A stretch of 15,005 bases of DNA from an uncultured Blautia sp. (GTDB lineage Bacteria > Bacillota > Clostridia > Lachnospirales > Lachnospiraceae): contig CAKRVL010000065.1 in NCBI GenBank assembly GCA_934408705.1, positions 1-15,005 of the forward strand. The letters are read 5' to 3'. This document shows, piece after piece, positions 7,311 to 14,611 of the stretch. Position 1 is the stretch's first letter, and every line of letters begins with the position of its first letter. Made by a program: the position numbers and the translations under genes. The notes under the pieces are model-generated. The model did not search any database and was not told where the DNA came from. It saw nothing but the letters and a program-made list of their open reading frames with translations.

Positions 7311-9689
7311 AGTATTATTCTCCTTTTTGTTAATATTGTTATTAATATCGCTACACTTGTTAGAAGGGGTGCAGCTGTTATTAATCGTTTTTTCAGCTTC
7401 TGAAACCGGATTCTTGATCTTCTTGTCTTTGCTTGCGTCATGAATCTTAAACAGGTTCAGTCTCAGAGCGTTGGTAACTACACAGAAGCTGGAAAGACTC
7501 ATGGCAGCAGCTCCGAACATAGGGTTCAAGGTCCAGCCAAAAATCGGAATCCATACACCGGCAGCAAGCGGAATGCCGATTACATTATAGAAGAACGCCC
7601 AGAAAAGATTTTCGTGGATGTTCCGAAGGGTGGCGCGGCTTAGGCGGATCGCAGTGGGCACATGAGAAAGCTGACTCTTCATCAGAACCACATCTGCCGC
7701 GTCGATGGCTACATCTGTTCCGGCACCGATGGCAATACCTATATCAGCTCTTGTAAGTGCCGGGGCATCGTTGATTCCATCCCCAACCATGGCAACCTTG
7801 CCTTTCTCCTTCAGGGAGCGGATGACACTCTCTTTTCCATCGGGAAGTACATCTGCAATAACCTGGTCAACTCCTGCCTGTGCGCCGATGGCTCTGGCAG
7901 TACGTTCGTTATCACCGGTAAGCATGACTACGCGGATTCCCATATCCTGAAGCTCTTTTACTGCCTGTGCACTGTCTGGTTTGATCACATCGGCAACTGC
8001 AATGATTCCAAGAAGCTTATTGTCTCGGGCAAAAAGAAGAGGTGTTTTTCCTGCTTCGGCTAGCTTTTCCGCCTGGTCCATCAGAGACGGTGAGACACTT
8101 ACTAAAGTGCTGATATATTTGATGCTTCCACCGATCAGTGCAGAGCCGTTCAGGCTGGCAGAAAGTCCATTGCCTGGAAGAGCCTGGAAATCAGAAACCT
8201 CCGGGGCTGTAAGACCAAGACCGGTAGCTTTGTCCAAAACAGCCTTTGCAAGAGGGTGCTCGCTTTTTCGCTCAAGGGCATAGGCAAGGGTGAGAAGATC
8301 AGTTTCAGATACTCCATCTGCAGGGAGAATGTCTGTGACCTCCGGCTGCCCGCTTGTAATAGTTCCCGTTTTATCAAGGGCAACGATCCGGACTTTTCCG
8401 GCTTCTTCAAGTGATACTGCGGTTTTGAAAAGAATTCCGTTTCTGGCGCCTACTCCGTTTCCAACCATAATGGCGACGGGAGTGGCAAGACCAAGGGCGC
8501 AGGGGCAGCTGATCACAAGTACAGAAATTCCTCTTGCAAGGGCATAGCCCAGTTCGTGCCCGGTGAGAAGCCAGACAATTGTGGTTATGATCGCAATGGT
8601 AATAACCGCAGGTACGAAAATGCCGGAAACACGGTCTGCAATTTTTGCAATGGGTGCCTTGGTAGCGGCAGCGTCACTGACCATTTTTATGATCTGGGAA
8701 AGAGTGGTATCCTGTCCTACACGGGTGGCTTCACACTTGATAAAGCCGGACTGGTTCACTGTGGCAGCAGAGACAGTATCACTGGCAGCCTTGTCAACTG
8801 GGATGCTCTCGCCTGTAAGGGCAGATTCGTTAACAGCAGTGGTGCCTTCTATAATTATGCCGTCTACGGGGATATTTTCACCGGGGCGTACTATGAAGGT
8901 ATCACCTTTTACAACCTGGTCAATGGGAACGGTGATTTCCTGGCCGTTTCGGATAACAACTGCAGTCTTGGGCGCAAGCTTCATAAGCCCCTTCAGAGCG
9001 TCGGTAGTTTTGCCCTTAGAGCGGGCTTCCAGCATTTTTCCAATTGTGATCAAGGTCAGGATCATGGCTGCGGATTCGAAATAGAATTCCATCATGTAAT
9101 GCATTACAAGCTGGGAATTGCCGTCAACCTGGGCTCTCGTCATAGCGAACAGGGCATAAACACTCCATACAAAGGAGGCCATGGAACCAAGTGCAACCAG
9201 CGTGTCCATATTCGGAGAACGATGCCACAGACTCTTGAAGCCACTGATAAAGAATTTCTGGTTGATGACCATGATGATTCCGGCAAGAAGCATCTGGACA
9301 AGTCCCATGGCGATGTGGTTTCCGTCAAACCATGCAGGCAGCGGCCATCCCCACATCATGTGCCCCATGGAGAAGTACATCAGTACCAGAAGAAAGCCTA
9401 CAGATGCAATGAGTCGTTTCCTGAGAAGTGGCGTTTCATGATCTTCCAGGGCTTTCTCAGCGTCGGAAGCGGATTCACTCTGGCCGGAAGCGCCTTTTAA
9501 ACTGCAGCCGTATCCGGCTTCTTCTACAGCTGAGATTATGGCAGATGCTGTGGCTGTTCCTTCTACGCCCATGGAATTAGTAAGCAGGCTCACTGAGCAG
9601 GATGTAACACCCGGAACCTTGTTTACCGCTTTCTCCACACGGGCGCTGCAGGCGGCGCAACTCATGCCAGTGACGTTGTATTGTTCCAT
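7092..9689 (-). CDS. copA: Copper-exporting P1B-type ATPase with C-terminal CopZ-like domain
   Basis: An 865-residue membrane pump expected to export Cu(I) using ATP. An N-terminal HMA domain has GMSCAAC (C11, C14). After the first membrane helices come TGES (292-295) of the actuator domain, the intramembrane metal site CPC (395-397), phosphorylation site DKTGT (439-443), HP in SEHPLAKA (478-479) and hinge GDGINDAP (636-643). YN at 701-702 and MSLSS at 730-734 are the Cu(I)-type (P1B-1) signatures. Unusually, the frame continues through an Asn/Lys-rich linker (about 750-793, with a CTPSNKC motif) into a second HMA domain with GMMCMHC (C806, C809) that looks like a whole CopZ. Most CopA proteins end soon after the MSLSS helix. 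AAGGAGG precedes the ATG at 9689. It follows csoR by 21 bases in one operon repressed by CsoR. Confidence 0.97.
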   Translation of the reverse strand: MEQYNVTGMSCAACSARVEKAVNKVPGVTSCSVSLLTNSMGVEGTATASAIISAVEEAGYGCSLKGASGQSESASDAEKALEDHETPLLRKRLIASVGFLLVLMYFSMGHMMWGWPLPAWFDGNHIAMGLVQMLLAGIIMVINQKFFISGFKSLWHRSPNMDTLVALGSMASFVWSVYALFAMTRAQVDGNSQLVMHYMMEFYFESAAMILTLITIGKMLEARSKGKTTDALKGLMKLAPKTAVVIRNGQEITVPIDQVVKGDTFIVRPGENIPVDGIIIEGTTAVNESALTGESIPVDKAASDTVSAATVNQSGFIKCEATRVGQDTTLSQIIKMVSDAAATKAPIAKIADRVSGIFVPAVITIAIITTIVWLLTGHELGYALARGISVLVISCPCALGLATPVAIMVGNGVGARNGILFKTAVSLEEAGKVRIVALDKTGTITSGQPEVTDILPADGVSETDLLTLAYALERKSEHPLAKAVLDKATGLGLTAPEVSDFQALPGNGLSASLNGSALIGGSIKYISTLVSVSPSLMDQAEKLAEAGKTPLLFARDNKLLGIIAVADVIKPDSAQAVKELQDMGIRVVMLTGDNERTARAIGAQAGVDQVIADVLPDGKESVIRSLKEKGKVAMVGDGINDAPALTRADIGIAIGAGTDVAIDAADVVLMKSQLSHVPTAIRLSRATLRNIHENLFWAFFYNVIGIPLAAGVWIPIFGWTLNPMFGAAAMSLSSFCVVTNALRLNLFKIHDASKDKKIKNPVSEAEKTINNSCTPSNKCSDINNNINKKENNTMIKVTVNVTGMMCMHCEAHVNKAIQEAFGVQDVVSSHDAGTTIFSVPEKVDEDKVRQVIKDAGYEVTGITQE

Positions 9690-9710
9690 AATAACTTGCC
9701 TCCTTCAAAT

Positions 9711-10025
9711 TCATTTCATTAATTTCTGCAAAGTTGCAACTAATTCATCAATGGTTTCGTCCTTGCCTTCCCGGATATCTCTTGCAACGCAGGTGCGGAT
9801 ATGGTTGGCAAGCAGTTCTTTATTAAATGCGTTCACGGCGGCATTCACGGCAGCTGACTGGATCAGAATGTCGTTGCAGTAAGCGTCATTCTCCAGCATT
9901 CCGATAATGCCTCGTATCTGACCTTCAATACGTTTCAGGCGGTTCACAAGCTTCTTGCGCTCTGCCTCAGATCGATCTGTGTGCTTGGTACAGCAGCAGG
10001 CTTCACATTTATGTTCATCTGTCAT
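9711..10025 (-). CDS. csoR: CsoR-family copper-sensing repressor
   Basis: A 104-residue all-helical DUF156 (CsoR/RcnR) protein that represses copper efflux genes and leaves DNA when Cu(I) binds. The core RLKRIEGQIRGI is at 29-40. The Cu(I)-site residues C50 (AYCND), H75 (ANHIRTC) and C79 are in the diagnostic C-H-C pattern, which separates CsoR from RcnR or FrmR. The N-terminus carries an extra cluster, CEACCC (7-12), with H15, possibly an additional metal-binding tail. The ATG at 10025 is preferred: AGGAG at 10033-10037 is 7 bases away, while the ATG at 10031 would be only 1 base away. Two matching palindromic operators sit in its own promoter region, so the csoR-copA operon is autoregulated. 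Confidence 0.95.
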   Translation of the reverse strand: MTDEHKCEACCCTKHTDRSEAERKKLVNRLKRIEGQIRGIIGMLENDAYCNDILIQSAAVNAAVNAFNKELLANHIRTCVARDIREGKDETIDELVATLQKLMK

Positions 10026-10045
10026 AAGCATACTCCTTTTCTGAT

Positions 10046-10062
10046 ATACCCCTTAGGGGTAT
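10046..10062. promoter_or_regulatory. CsoR operator 1 (leader site)
   Basis: ATACCCCTTAGGGGTAT is a perfect 7-base-arm palindrome around TTA and matches the TACCC..GGGTA pattern of CsoR operators such as that of Bacillus copZA. It lies downstream of the predicted transcription start (about +9 to +25) of the csoR operon. Confidence 0.85.
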
Positions 10063-10077
10063 CTGACTTATGAAAAT

Positions 10078-10106
10078 AATATATACCCTAAGGGGGTATT
10101 TGTCAA
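10078..10106 (-). promoter_or_regulatory. csoR-copA promoter
   Basis: On the minus strand, a consensus TTGACA (10101-10106) and TATATT (10078-10083) are separated by exactly 17 bases. CsoR operator 2 fills the spacer, so bound repressor would block RNA polymerase directly. Predicted start of transcription is about 10071. Confidence 0.88.
10083..10099. promoter_or_regulatory. CsoR operator 2 (promoter spacer site)
   Basis: ATACCCTAAGGGGGTAT is a near-perfect palindrome closely similar to operator 1. It coincides with the -10/-35 spacer of the csoR promoter. The centres of the two operators are 37 bases apart, compatible with two separately bound repressor oligomers. Confidence 0.85.
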
Positions 10107-10120
10107 TATGCATTCTTATT

Positions 10121-10153
10121 TCTGAAAAAACTATTTTTCAGATGTTTTTCAGA
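10121..10153. repeat. AT-rich inverted plus direct repeat in the divergent region
   Basis: TCTGAAAAA (10121-10129) and TTTTTCAGA (10134-10142) form a 9-base inverted repeat around a 4-base loop, and TTTTTCAGA recurs directly at 10145-10153. The spacing of 11 bases is about one DNA turn. It lies upstream of the plus-strand promoter at 10181 and could be a regulator site or just AT-rich noise. Confidence 0.35.
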
Positions 10154-10180
10154 ATTGTTGGAGATATATGGCAAAAACAT

Positions 10181-10209
10181 TTGATTCTTGCAAAGTATTA
10201 TAGTATGAT
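10181..10209 (+). promoter_or_regulatory. Promoter for the large surface-protein gene
   Basis: TTGATT (10181-10186) and TATGAT (10204-10209) are separated by exactly 17 bases, each one or two bases from consensus. Predicted start of transcription is about 10216, leaving a leader of about 225 nt before the ATG. It diverges from the csoR promoter. Confidence 0.6.
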
Positions 10210-10215
10210 AAGAAA

Positions 10216-10422
10216 GTTAAAAAAACATGTTAAATGGAATGCGGTTCATCTCCGCAGCGGCGTCCTTGCCACCGTAAAGTCGGGTCTTTTTAATATGTTT
10301 CATAATGTAAGCTGTATCTCAGGGGCGTTACAGCGTACATTAGAATGTTAATACACGAAGCACAGTCTTTGGTGCATTATAATTTACTGGTTCCCTCTTG
10401 CTATATTAAGAGGGCTTTTTTT
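10216..10422 (+). promoter_or_regulatory. Structured leader RNA of unknown class ending in an attenuator
   Basis: This is most of the 410-base gap between csoR and the next gene. A 12-bp closing helix pairs 10223-10234 with 10289-10300 (one G-U, valid only in plus-strand RNA). Inside it are a TGCGG/CCGCA hairpin (about 10240-10257) and possible short GGC/GCC and CCG/CGG stems. A second hairpin has 14-base arms, 10303-10316 with 10329-10342, one A-G mismatch and a 12-base loop containing AGGGG. Last is an intrinsic terminator at 10393-10422. The loop AGGGG (10321-10325) can pair with TCCCT (10392-10396) of the terminator's 5' arm, a possible antiterminator contact. I looked for cobalamin, TPP, c-di-GMP, FMN and other common riboswitch cores and found none. 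Function is inferred from layout only. Confidence 0.5.
10393..10422 (+). terminator. Terminator/attenuator directly before the RBS
   Basis: CCCTCTT (10393-10399) pairs with AAGAGGG (10408-10414) around an 8-base loop, followed by seven T (10416-10422). The RBS of the next gene (GGAGG, 10431-10435) begins 8 bases later, so a transcript stopping here would never include the gene. This is the position expected of an attenuator. Confidence 0.75.
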
Positions 10423-10441
10423 ATGAAGAAGGAGGAAGATG

Positions 10442-13400
10442 ATGAAACAAAGAAGGACAAAGATTTTAGCTCTGTTCCTTGCCGCTGCTATGGCAGTTGG
10501 TTCCCCGGCCACTGCTTTTTCCGTAAGCGCAGAGGACTGGGTATCTGCTGATGAAATGGAAGGTTTTGGAAGCGATGGAGAAATATCCCCAGAAGATTTC
10601 GGGGATGCTGCAGAAGATGACTTTTTCGGTTCGGAAGAGGAATTGGTAAATGAGGTAACAGAAGAAATAGCTGGAGAAACTGTTGGAACGGAAACCACAG
10701 AGACTGGAATTGGAGAAAAGACAGAGTATGCAGATGGAACTTATGTGCCAGACAATTTTTCCTTTTCAGGCGGAACGGGAAAGACAAGAATCACCTGTCC
10801 CTCTATTGTGATTGAAAATGGAGTTGTTTATGGTAATATTCTGTTTTCCAGTAAAAAATACACCAAGATTAATCTGAATGACAAAGATTATCCAGTACTT
10901 TCAAATGAGAATGGTTCTTTATTTAAAATTCCGGTAATCTTGAATCAGGATATGGTAATTAAAGCAACAACAGTGGCTATGACAGAGGCTCATGATATTG
11001 ATTATACGATCAAAATCACACAGGATACCAGCAAGTTTACACCGAAGCCGGAGGAGAAGGCTGATTACACTGCTGTCGATGCAGCACTTGCGATGATCCC
11101 GGCAGATTTATCTGTTTACACAGATGAAACAGTAGCTGCAGTGAATTCCGCAAAGAATGCGATTGTTCGTGATTATGGTAAGGATAAACAGGCGGAAGTA
11201 GACAAGATGGCAGCTGATTTGAAAGCAGCAGTTGAAGCACTTGTATTAAAGGGAACTATTACAGAAACCACAGAGCTTTCCGTTAAAAATACAACTGGAA
11301 TGTTTAAAGTAAAGAAAGCAGTTCTTCAGAAGTCTGATAGTGGACAGAAGCTTCTTCTCACCCTTAACAGTACAGGTTATGAGTACATGTTTAAAGGAAC
11401 ATATGAGGAAGCTGTTGAAAATGGAAACAACAGAGATAACTGGGTGAAATATGAAAATACAGACGCTGGTTATCAGTTCGAAATTCCTGTTTCCGATGGA
11501 GAAGCGAAGCTTTGCCTGGTGTCTGTTTCCAAAAATAAGTTAGCTGCTTATGAAAATGGAACTGCAGCACTGCAAAAAGCATTTTATCCCCGTCAGGTTG
11601 TGATTGATTACGAAGCGAAGACATTGGTTTCAGGGGACTTTGATCATACCGTATCCTTAACTGTAACAAACAATGTAAATAGGTTTAATGTAGAAGCAGC
11701 ATCCTTACATACAGTTGGAGGTCCAAACTCTAATGGATATAAAGAAACTTTAGAGCTTACTATGGGAAGCAACAGCTTTGATAAAATTTATGTGGGAAAT
11801 GCAGATGCTGCCGGAGAGGCAGAAAGTACAATTGCTATTACAGACAGAAAAGCATCTGTTCTTGTGAGAGAGAATGCAGTCGGCGGAGCTACTGCTTTGG
11901 ATTATCTTGAGAAACCGGTTGTTTTATCTTTTCACTCTGTAAAAAAAGATCAGTGGTATGAGCGCGTATTTACTGTAAGCAAGAAGAGTGGAACAGTAAA
12001 AATTGTCGAGCATGTAGCTGCAACAGAAGTTAAATTGGATGTAGATGAGAAGGAACTGGTAGAGGGACAGTCTTCTAATCTTGTAGCCACTGTTTCTCCG
12101 GAAAATACCAGTGATATGGTTGTATGGAGCAGTAGCGATGAAAAGGTTGCAACAGTTGATCAGAATGGTAATGTGAAGGCTGTTGGAGAAGGTACAGCAG
12201 TGATTACCGTTACAGTAGGTGGTTTAAGTGCTGCTTGTAACGTAACTGTTGTGAAAAAGACGTTTACTTATACAGTCCAGGCTTTGCTTGCAAAGGGGAC
12301 TGCACAGTCCAAAAATATTACCGGAGTAATTGCAACTGCAACAGATGAAGCTGGAAATGTAATCGAGGCAAAACCAGATTCAAAGACAATGCTTGAGTTT
12401 GAAAACCTGGATGCTACTCAAACTTATACGGTAAAAGTTGTTCGCGATGGTTATTATACTGTTAAAGCTGAACGAAACGGAAGCCAGTATACTTTTACAC
12501 CAACTGGAAAATGGGAATACACAGGAACCATTAGCCGCAAGGATAATGGAGCTACCGTAAATGTTACTTTCAGAAAAGATAATCTGAAAGCTGCATTAGA
12601 GGAAATTCCTTCGGACACATCTCTTTATACAGAAGAATCTGTAGCTGCATTAAAGAATGCTGTTGCAGCAGCGAATCCGAATGGAATGGATTTTGCAAAA
12701 AGAGATGAGCAGGCTGATGTGATTAAGGCTGCTTTGAATAATCTTAAATTAGTTCAGGATGGTGAATATTTATCCGAGGCAGTAGTAACTAATCAGGGTA
12801 TGTCTATACTGGATCTGAAAATTATTGTTGAAAATGGTGTGGCAAAAGCGCAGTTTATTGGAAGCCACAAGGCTTATGGAAAAATCTTTCTTGGAACATT
12901 ATCAGCAGCAAGAAAAGCAACAGATGCCGATCCTAACATGATTCTTCCTGATAATGATGGAAAATTAGTTGTTAGTAGCACTGGAGTAGAAGCTTATCAG
13001 TTTACAATGCCAATCAGTGGTTTTGCAAATGAAATTACATTCAGTTCTTATGCAACGGCAAGAAAGAAATGGACACAGCAGACAATTACATTTAGCTCCG
13101 GAAAATTACAGAAATACATTAAGACTACAGGTGTTAAACTGAATCAGACAGAATGTATGATGAATGTTGGAACAAATGTAACACTTGCGGCAACTGTAGA
13201 ACCGGAAAATGCAACTTATCGTGATGTTGTCTGGAAGTCTGACAATGAAAAGATTGCGACAGTTGACCAGAAGGGTAATGTAAAGGCTGTTGGAGAAGGT
13301 ACAGCAGTGATTACTGCGCAGGCTGGTAAATTTGCCGCAGAGTGCAAGGTTGCAGTTCATACCTTTGAAACCATTTCTGCAGTAAGTGCAACTTGCACTA

Positions 13401-14389
13401 AGACAGGTCTTACAGAGGGAGTCAAGTGTTCTGTATGTGGAACAACCCTGAAAGCACAGGAAGAAGTTCCAATGCTTAAACATAAGGAAGAAGTTATCGC
13501 CGGAAAGGCAGCAACCTGCACCAGAGCAGGTCTTACAGAGGGAGTCAAGTGCTCTGTATGCGGAACAATCCTGAAAGCACAGGAGAAAATCCCTGCACTT
13601 GGACATAAAGCAGAGGTTCTCCCTGCAGTAGCAGCTACCTGCACAAAGGATGGCTGGAGCGCCGGAAAGAAATGCTCTGTGTGTGGAATGATACTGAGTG
13701 CCCGTAAGCTTGTAAAGGCTACAGGACATAAAGAAGAGGTAATCCCGGCGGTAGAGGCAACACCTGGACACACCGGACTTACAGAAGGAAAGAAATGCTC
13801 CGTATGTGGAGAAATCCTGGAGGCTCAGAAGGAAACTCCGGCACTTCCGGAAATTCCTTCCCAGGTACTGATTTCCAAAGTGACTTTAACTGCAAAGGGC
13901 TCTGTCAAGGTTGCAGCCGGTAAAAAAATCCAGCTTGCAGCTAAGATCACACCAGGTAATGCAGATAATAAAGATGTTACCTGGACATCTAGCAATAAAA
14001 AGGTTGCAACAGTAAACTCCAAGGGTGTTGTGACAATGAAGAAAAAAGCCGGAGGAAAGAGTGTTGTAATTACAGCAACAGCAAAGGATGGAAGTAATGT
14101 ATACGGCTCCATTAAGCTTACCTGTATGAAGGGTGCTGTAAAGAAAATTACGATTTCCGGAAACAAGAGTGTAAAAGCCGGAAAAACATTGAAGCTGAAG
14201 GCAAAGGTTACTGCATCCTCCAATGCAAATAAAAAGGTTGCATGGAGCTCCAGCAACAAGAAACTTGCAACTGTAAACTCCAAGGGAATTGTAAAAACCT
14301 TCAAAGGAAAGAAGGGTACGGTAAAGATTACAGTAAGATCTCTTGACGGAACAAATAAGAAGAAAACAGTTACAATTAAGATTAAATAA
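10442..14389 (+). CDS. Large secreted multidomain surface protein (FIVAR, BIG2, CSVCG repeats)
   Basis: A 1,315-residue exported protein. The ATG at 10442 is preferred over 10439 because GGAGG (10431-10435) is then 6 bases away. A signal peptide (1-30) has a basic start, a long hydrophobic core and ends SVSA. An acidic, Glu-rich stretch follows (31-95). Beta-rich modules resembling NEAT or Tp47-type Ig folds lie at about 98-196 (starting DGTYVPDNFSFSGGTGKTRI), 272-402, 403-524 and 775-894. FIVAR modules are at 208-270 and 715-774. BIG2 modules are at 525-606, 895-972, 1144-1231 and 1232-1315, each with the WSSS...VATV..KG core. An unassigned beta domain spans 607-713. Four CSVCG repeats are at 973-1136. 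There is no LPXTG motif or C-terminal membrane helix; the very Lys-rich end may bind cell wall non-covalently. Related modules occur in adhesins and heme/metal capture proteins. The ligand is unknown; the four beta-sandwich assignments are from motif appearance only. Confidence 0.92.
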   Translation: MKQRRTKILALFLAAAMAVGSPATAFSVSAEDWVSADEMEGFGSDGEISPEDFGDAAEDDFFGSEEELVNEVTEEIAGETVGTETTETGIGEKTEYADGTYVPDNFSFSGGTGKTRITCPSIVIENGVVYGNILFSSKKYTKINLNDKDYPVLSNENGSLFKIPVILNQDMVIKATTVAMTEAHDIDYTIKITQDTSKFTPKPEEKADYTAVDAALAMIPADLSVYTDETVAAVNSAKNAIVRDYGKDKQAEVDKMAADLKAAVEALVLKGTITETTELSVKNTTGMFKVKKAVLQKSDSGQKLLLTLNSTGYEYMFKGTYEEAVENGNNRDNWVKYENTDAGYQFEIPVSDGEAKLCLVSVSKNKLAAYENGTAALQKAFYPRQVVIDYEAKTLVSGDFDHTVSLTVTNNVNRFNVEAASLHTVGGPNSNGYKETLELTMGSNSFDKIYVGNADAAGEAESTIAITDRKASVLVRENAVGGATALDYLEKPVVLSFHSVKKDQWYERVFTVSKKSGTVKIVEHVAATEVKLDVDEKELVEGQSSNLVATVSPENTSDMVVWSSSDEKVATVDQNGNVKAVGEGTAVITVTVGGLSAACNVTVVKKTFTYTVQALLAKGTAQSKNITGVIATATDEAGNVIEAKPDSKTMLEFENLDATQTYTVKVVRDGYYTVKAERNGSQYTFTPTGKWEYTGTISRKDNGATVNVTFRKDNLKAALEEIPSDTSLYTEESVAALKNAVAAANPNGMDFAKRDEQADVIKAALNNLKLVQDGEYLSEAVVTNQGMSILDLKIIVENGVAKAQFIGSHKAYGKIFLGTLSAARKATDADPNMILPDNDGKLVVSSTGVEAYQFTMPISGFANEITFSSYATARKKWTQQTITFSSGKLQKYIKTTGVKLNQTECMMNVGTNVTLAATVEPENATYRDVVWKSDNEKIATVDQKGNVKAVGEGTAVITAQAGKFAAECKVAVHTFETISAVSATCTKTGLTEGVKCSVCGTTLKAQEEVPMLKHKEEVIAGKAATCTRAGLTEGVKCSVCGTILKAQEKIPALGHKAEVLPAVAATCTKDGWSAGKKCSVCGMILSARKLVKATGHKEEVIPAVEATPGHTGLTEGKKCSVCGEILEAQKETPALPEIPSQVLISKVTLTAKGSVKVAAGKKIQLAAKITPGNADNKDVTWTSSNKKVATVNSKGVVTMKKKAGGKSVVITATAKDGSNVYGSIKLTCMKGAVKKITISGNKSVKAGKTLKLKAKVTASSNANKKVAWSSSNKKLATVNSKGIVKTFKGKKGTVKITVRSLDGTNKKKTVTIKIK
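13358..13849 (+). repeat. Four tandem 123-bp units encoding CSVCG repeats
   Basis: In-frame units begin at 13358, 13481, 13604 and 13727, each exactly 123 bases (41 residues). The consensus is a His, then TCTK.GLTEG.KCSVCG..L.AQ...P.L. Each of the first three units has one Cys followed nine residues later by a CxxC pair. In the fourth the first Cys is replaced by Pro in ATPGHTG. Units 1 and 2 are most alike, suggesting recent duplication. The pattern is compatible with a small metal- or disulfide-stabilised spacer module. Confidence 0.92.
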
Positions 14390-14407
14390 CTGCAATAAAT
14401 AGGTATT

Positions 14408-14450
14408 AAAAAGTGGTCCGGAGCCTGGCTTTTGGATCACTTTTTCTTTC
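14408..14450 (+). terminator. Terminator of the large surface-protein gene
   Basis: AAAAAGTGGTCC (14408-14419) pairs with GGATCACTTTTT (14434-14445) over 12 positions with one G-U, followed by more T-rich sequence. It lies 19 bases after the stop codon and separates this gene from the riboswitch-controlled unit. Confidence 0.88.
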
Positions 14451-14611
14451 AAAAATCATTCGATATTATTTTTTACAAAAAAATGACAATCACACGTTGG
14501 TTTACAAAAAATACATGATTTGTTCATATAAAATACACAAAATTATGGTATCAAATAATTATCCGAGTCGAATATGTATAAAGTGTTGCTATTTATATAT
14601 GAAATAGTAAC
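14451..14611. other. AT-rich intergenic stretch with no gene
   Basis: Very AT-rich, with no plausible coding frame or RBS. It should hold the promoter of the riboswitch transcript. TTTACA at 14501-14506 with TCATAT 17 bases later (14524-14529) is the best pair I see, and it is weak. CTATTT (14589-14594) and AAATAG (14602-14607) form a short inverted repeat just before the riboswitch. Confidence 0.4.

Noticed and set aside
8556..9500. Long plus-strand open frame of over 300 codons opposite copA
   Set aside because: It lies entirely antisense to well-conserved copA codons, has Cys/Gly-rich composition with no family resemblance and no RBS; it is a shadow frame.
10304..10330. CTGAGATAC on the minus strand, reminiscent of the TPP riboswitch core
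   Set aside because: The other TPP elements (GGGG stem and the GAACCTGAT segment) are missing, and the bases are explained by the 10303-10342 hairpin.
10378..10383. TATAAT just upstream of the attenuator as a promoter for the large surface protein
   Set aside because: No -35 is found at 16-18 bases, and a transcript starting near 10390 would consist almost only of the terminator hairpin before the RBS; the promoter at 10181-10209 fits better.
13358..13849. Tandem repeats considered as a CRISPR array
   Set aside because: The 123-bp units are contiguous, in frame and vary at synonymous-like positions, with no unique spacers; they are coding repeats of a protein.
14300..14389. Possible sortase anchor at the C-terminus of the large surface protein
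   Set aside because: There is no LPXTG-like motif, hydrophobic helix or basic tail after one; the protein ends inside a BIG2 domain with KTVTIKIK.
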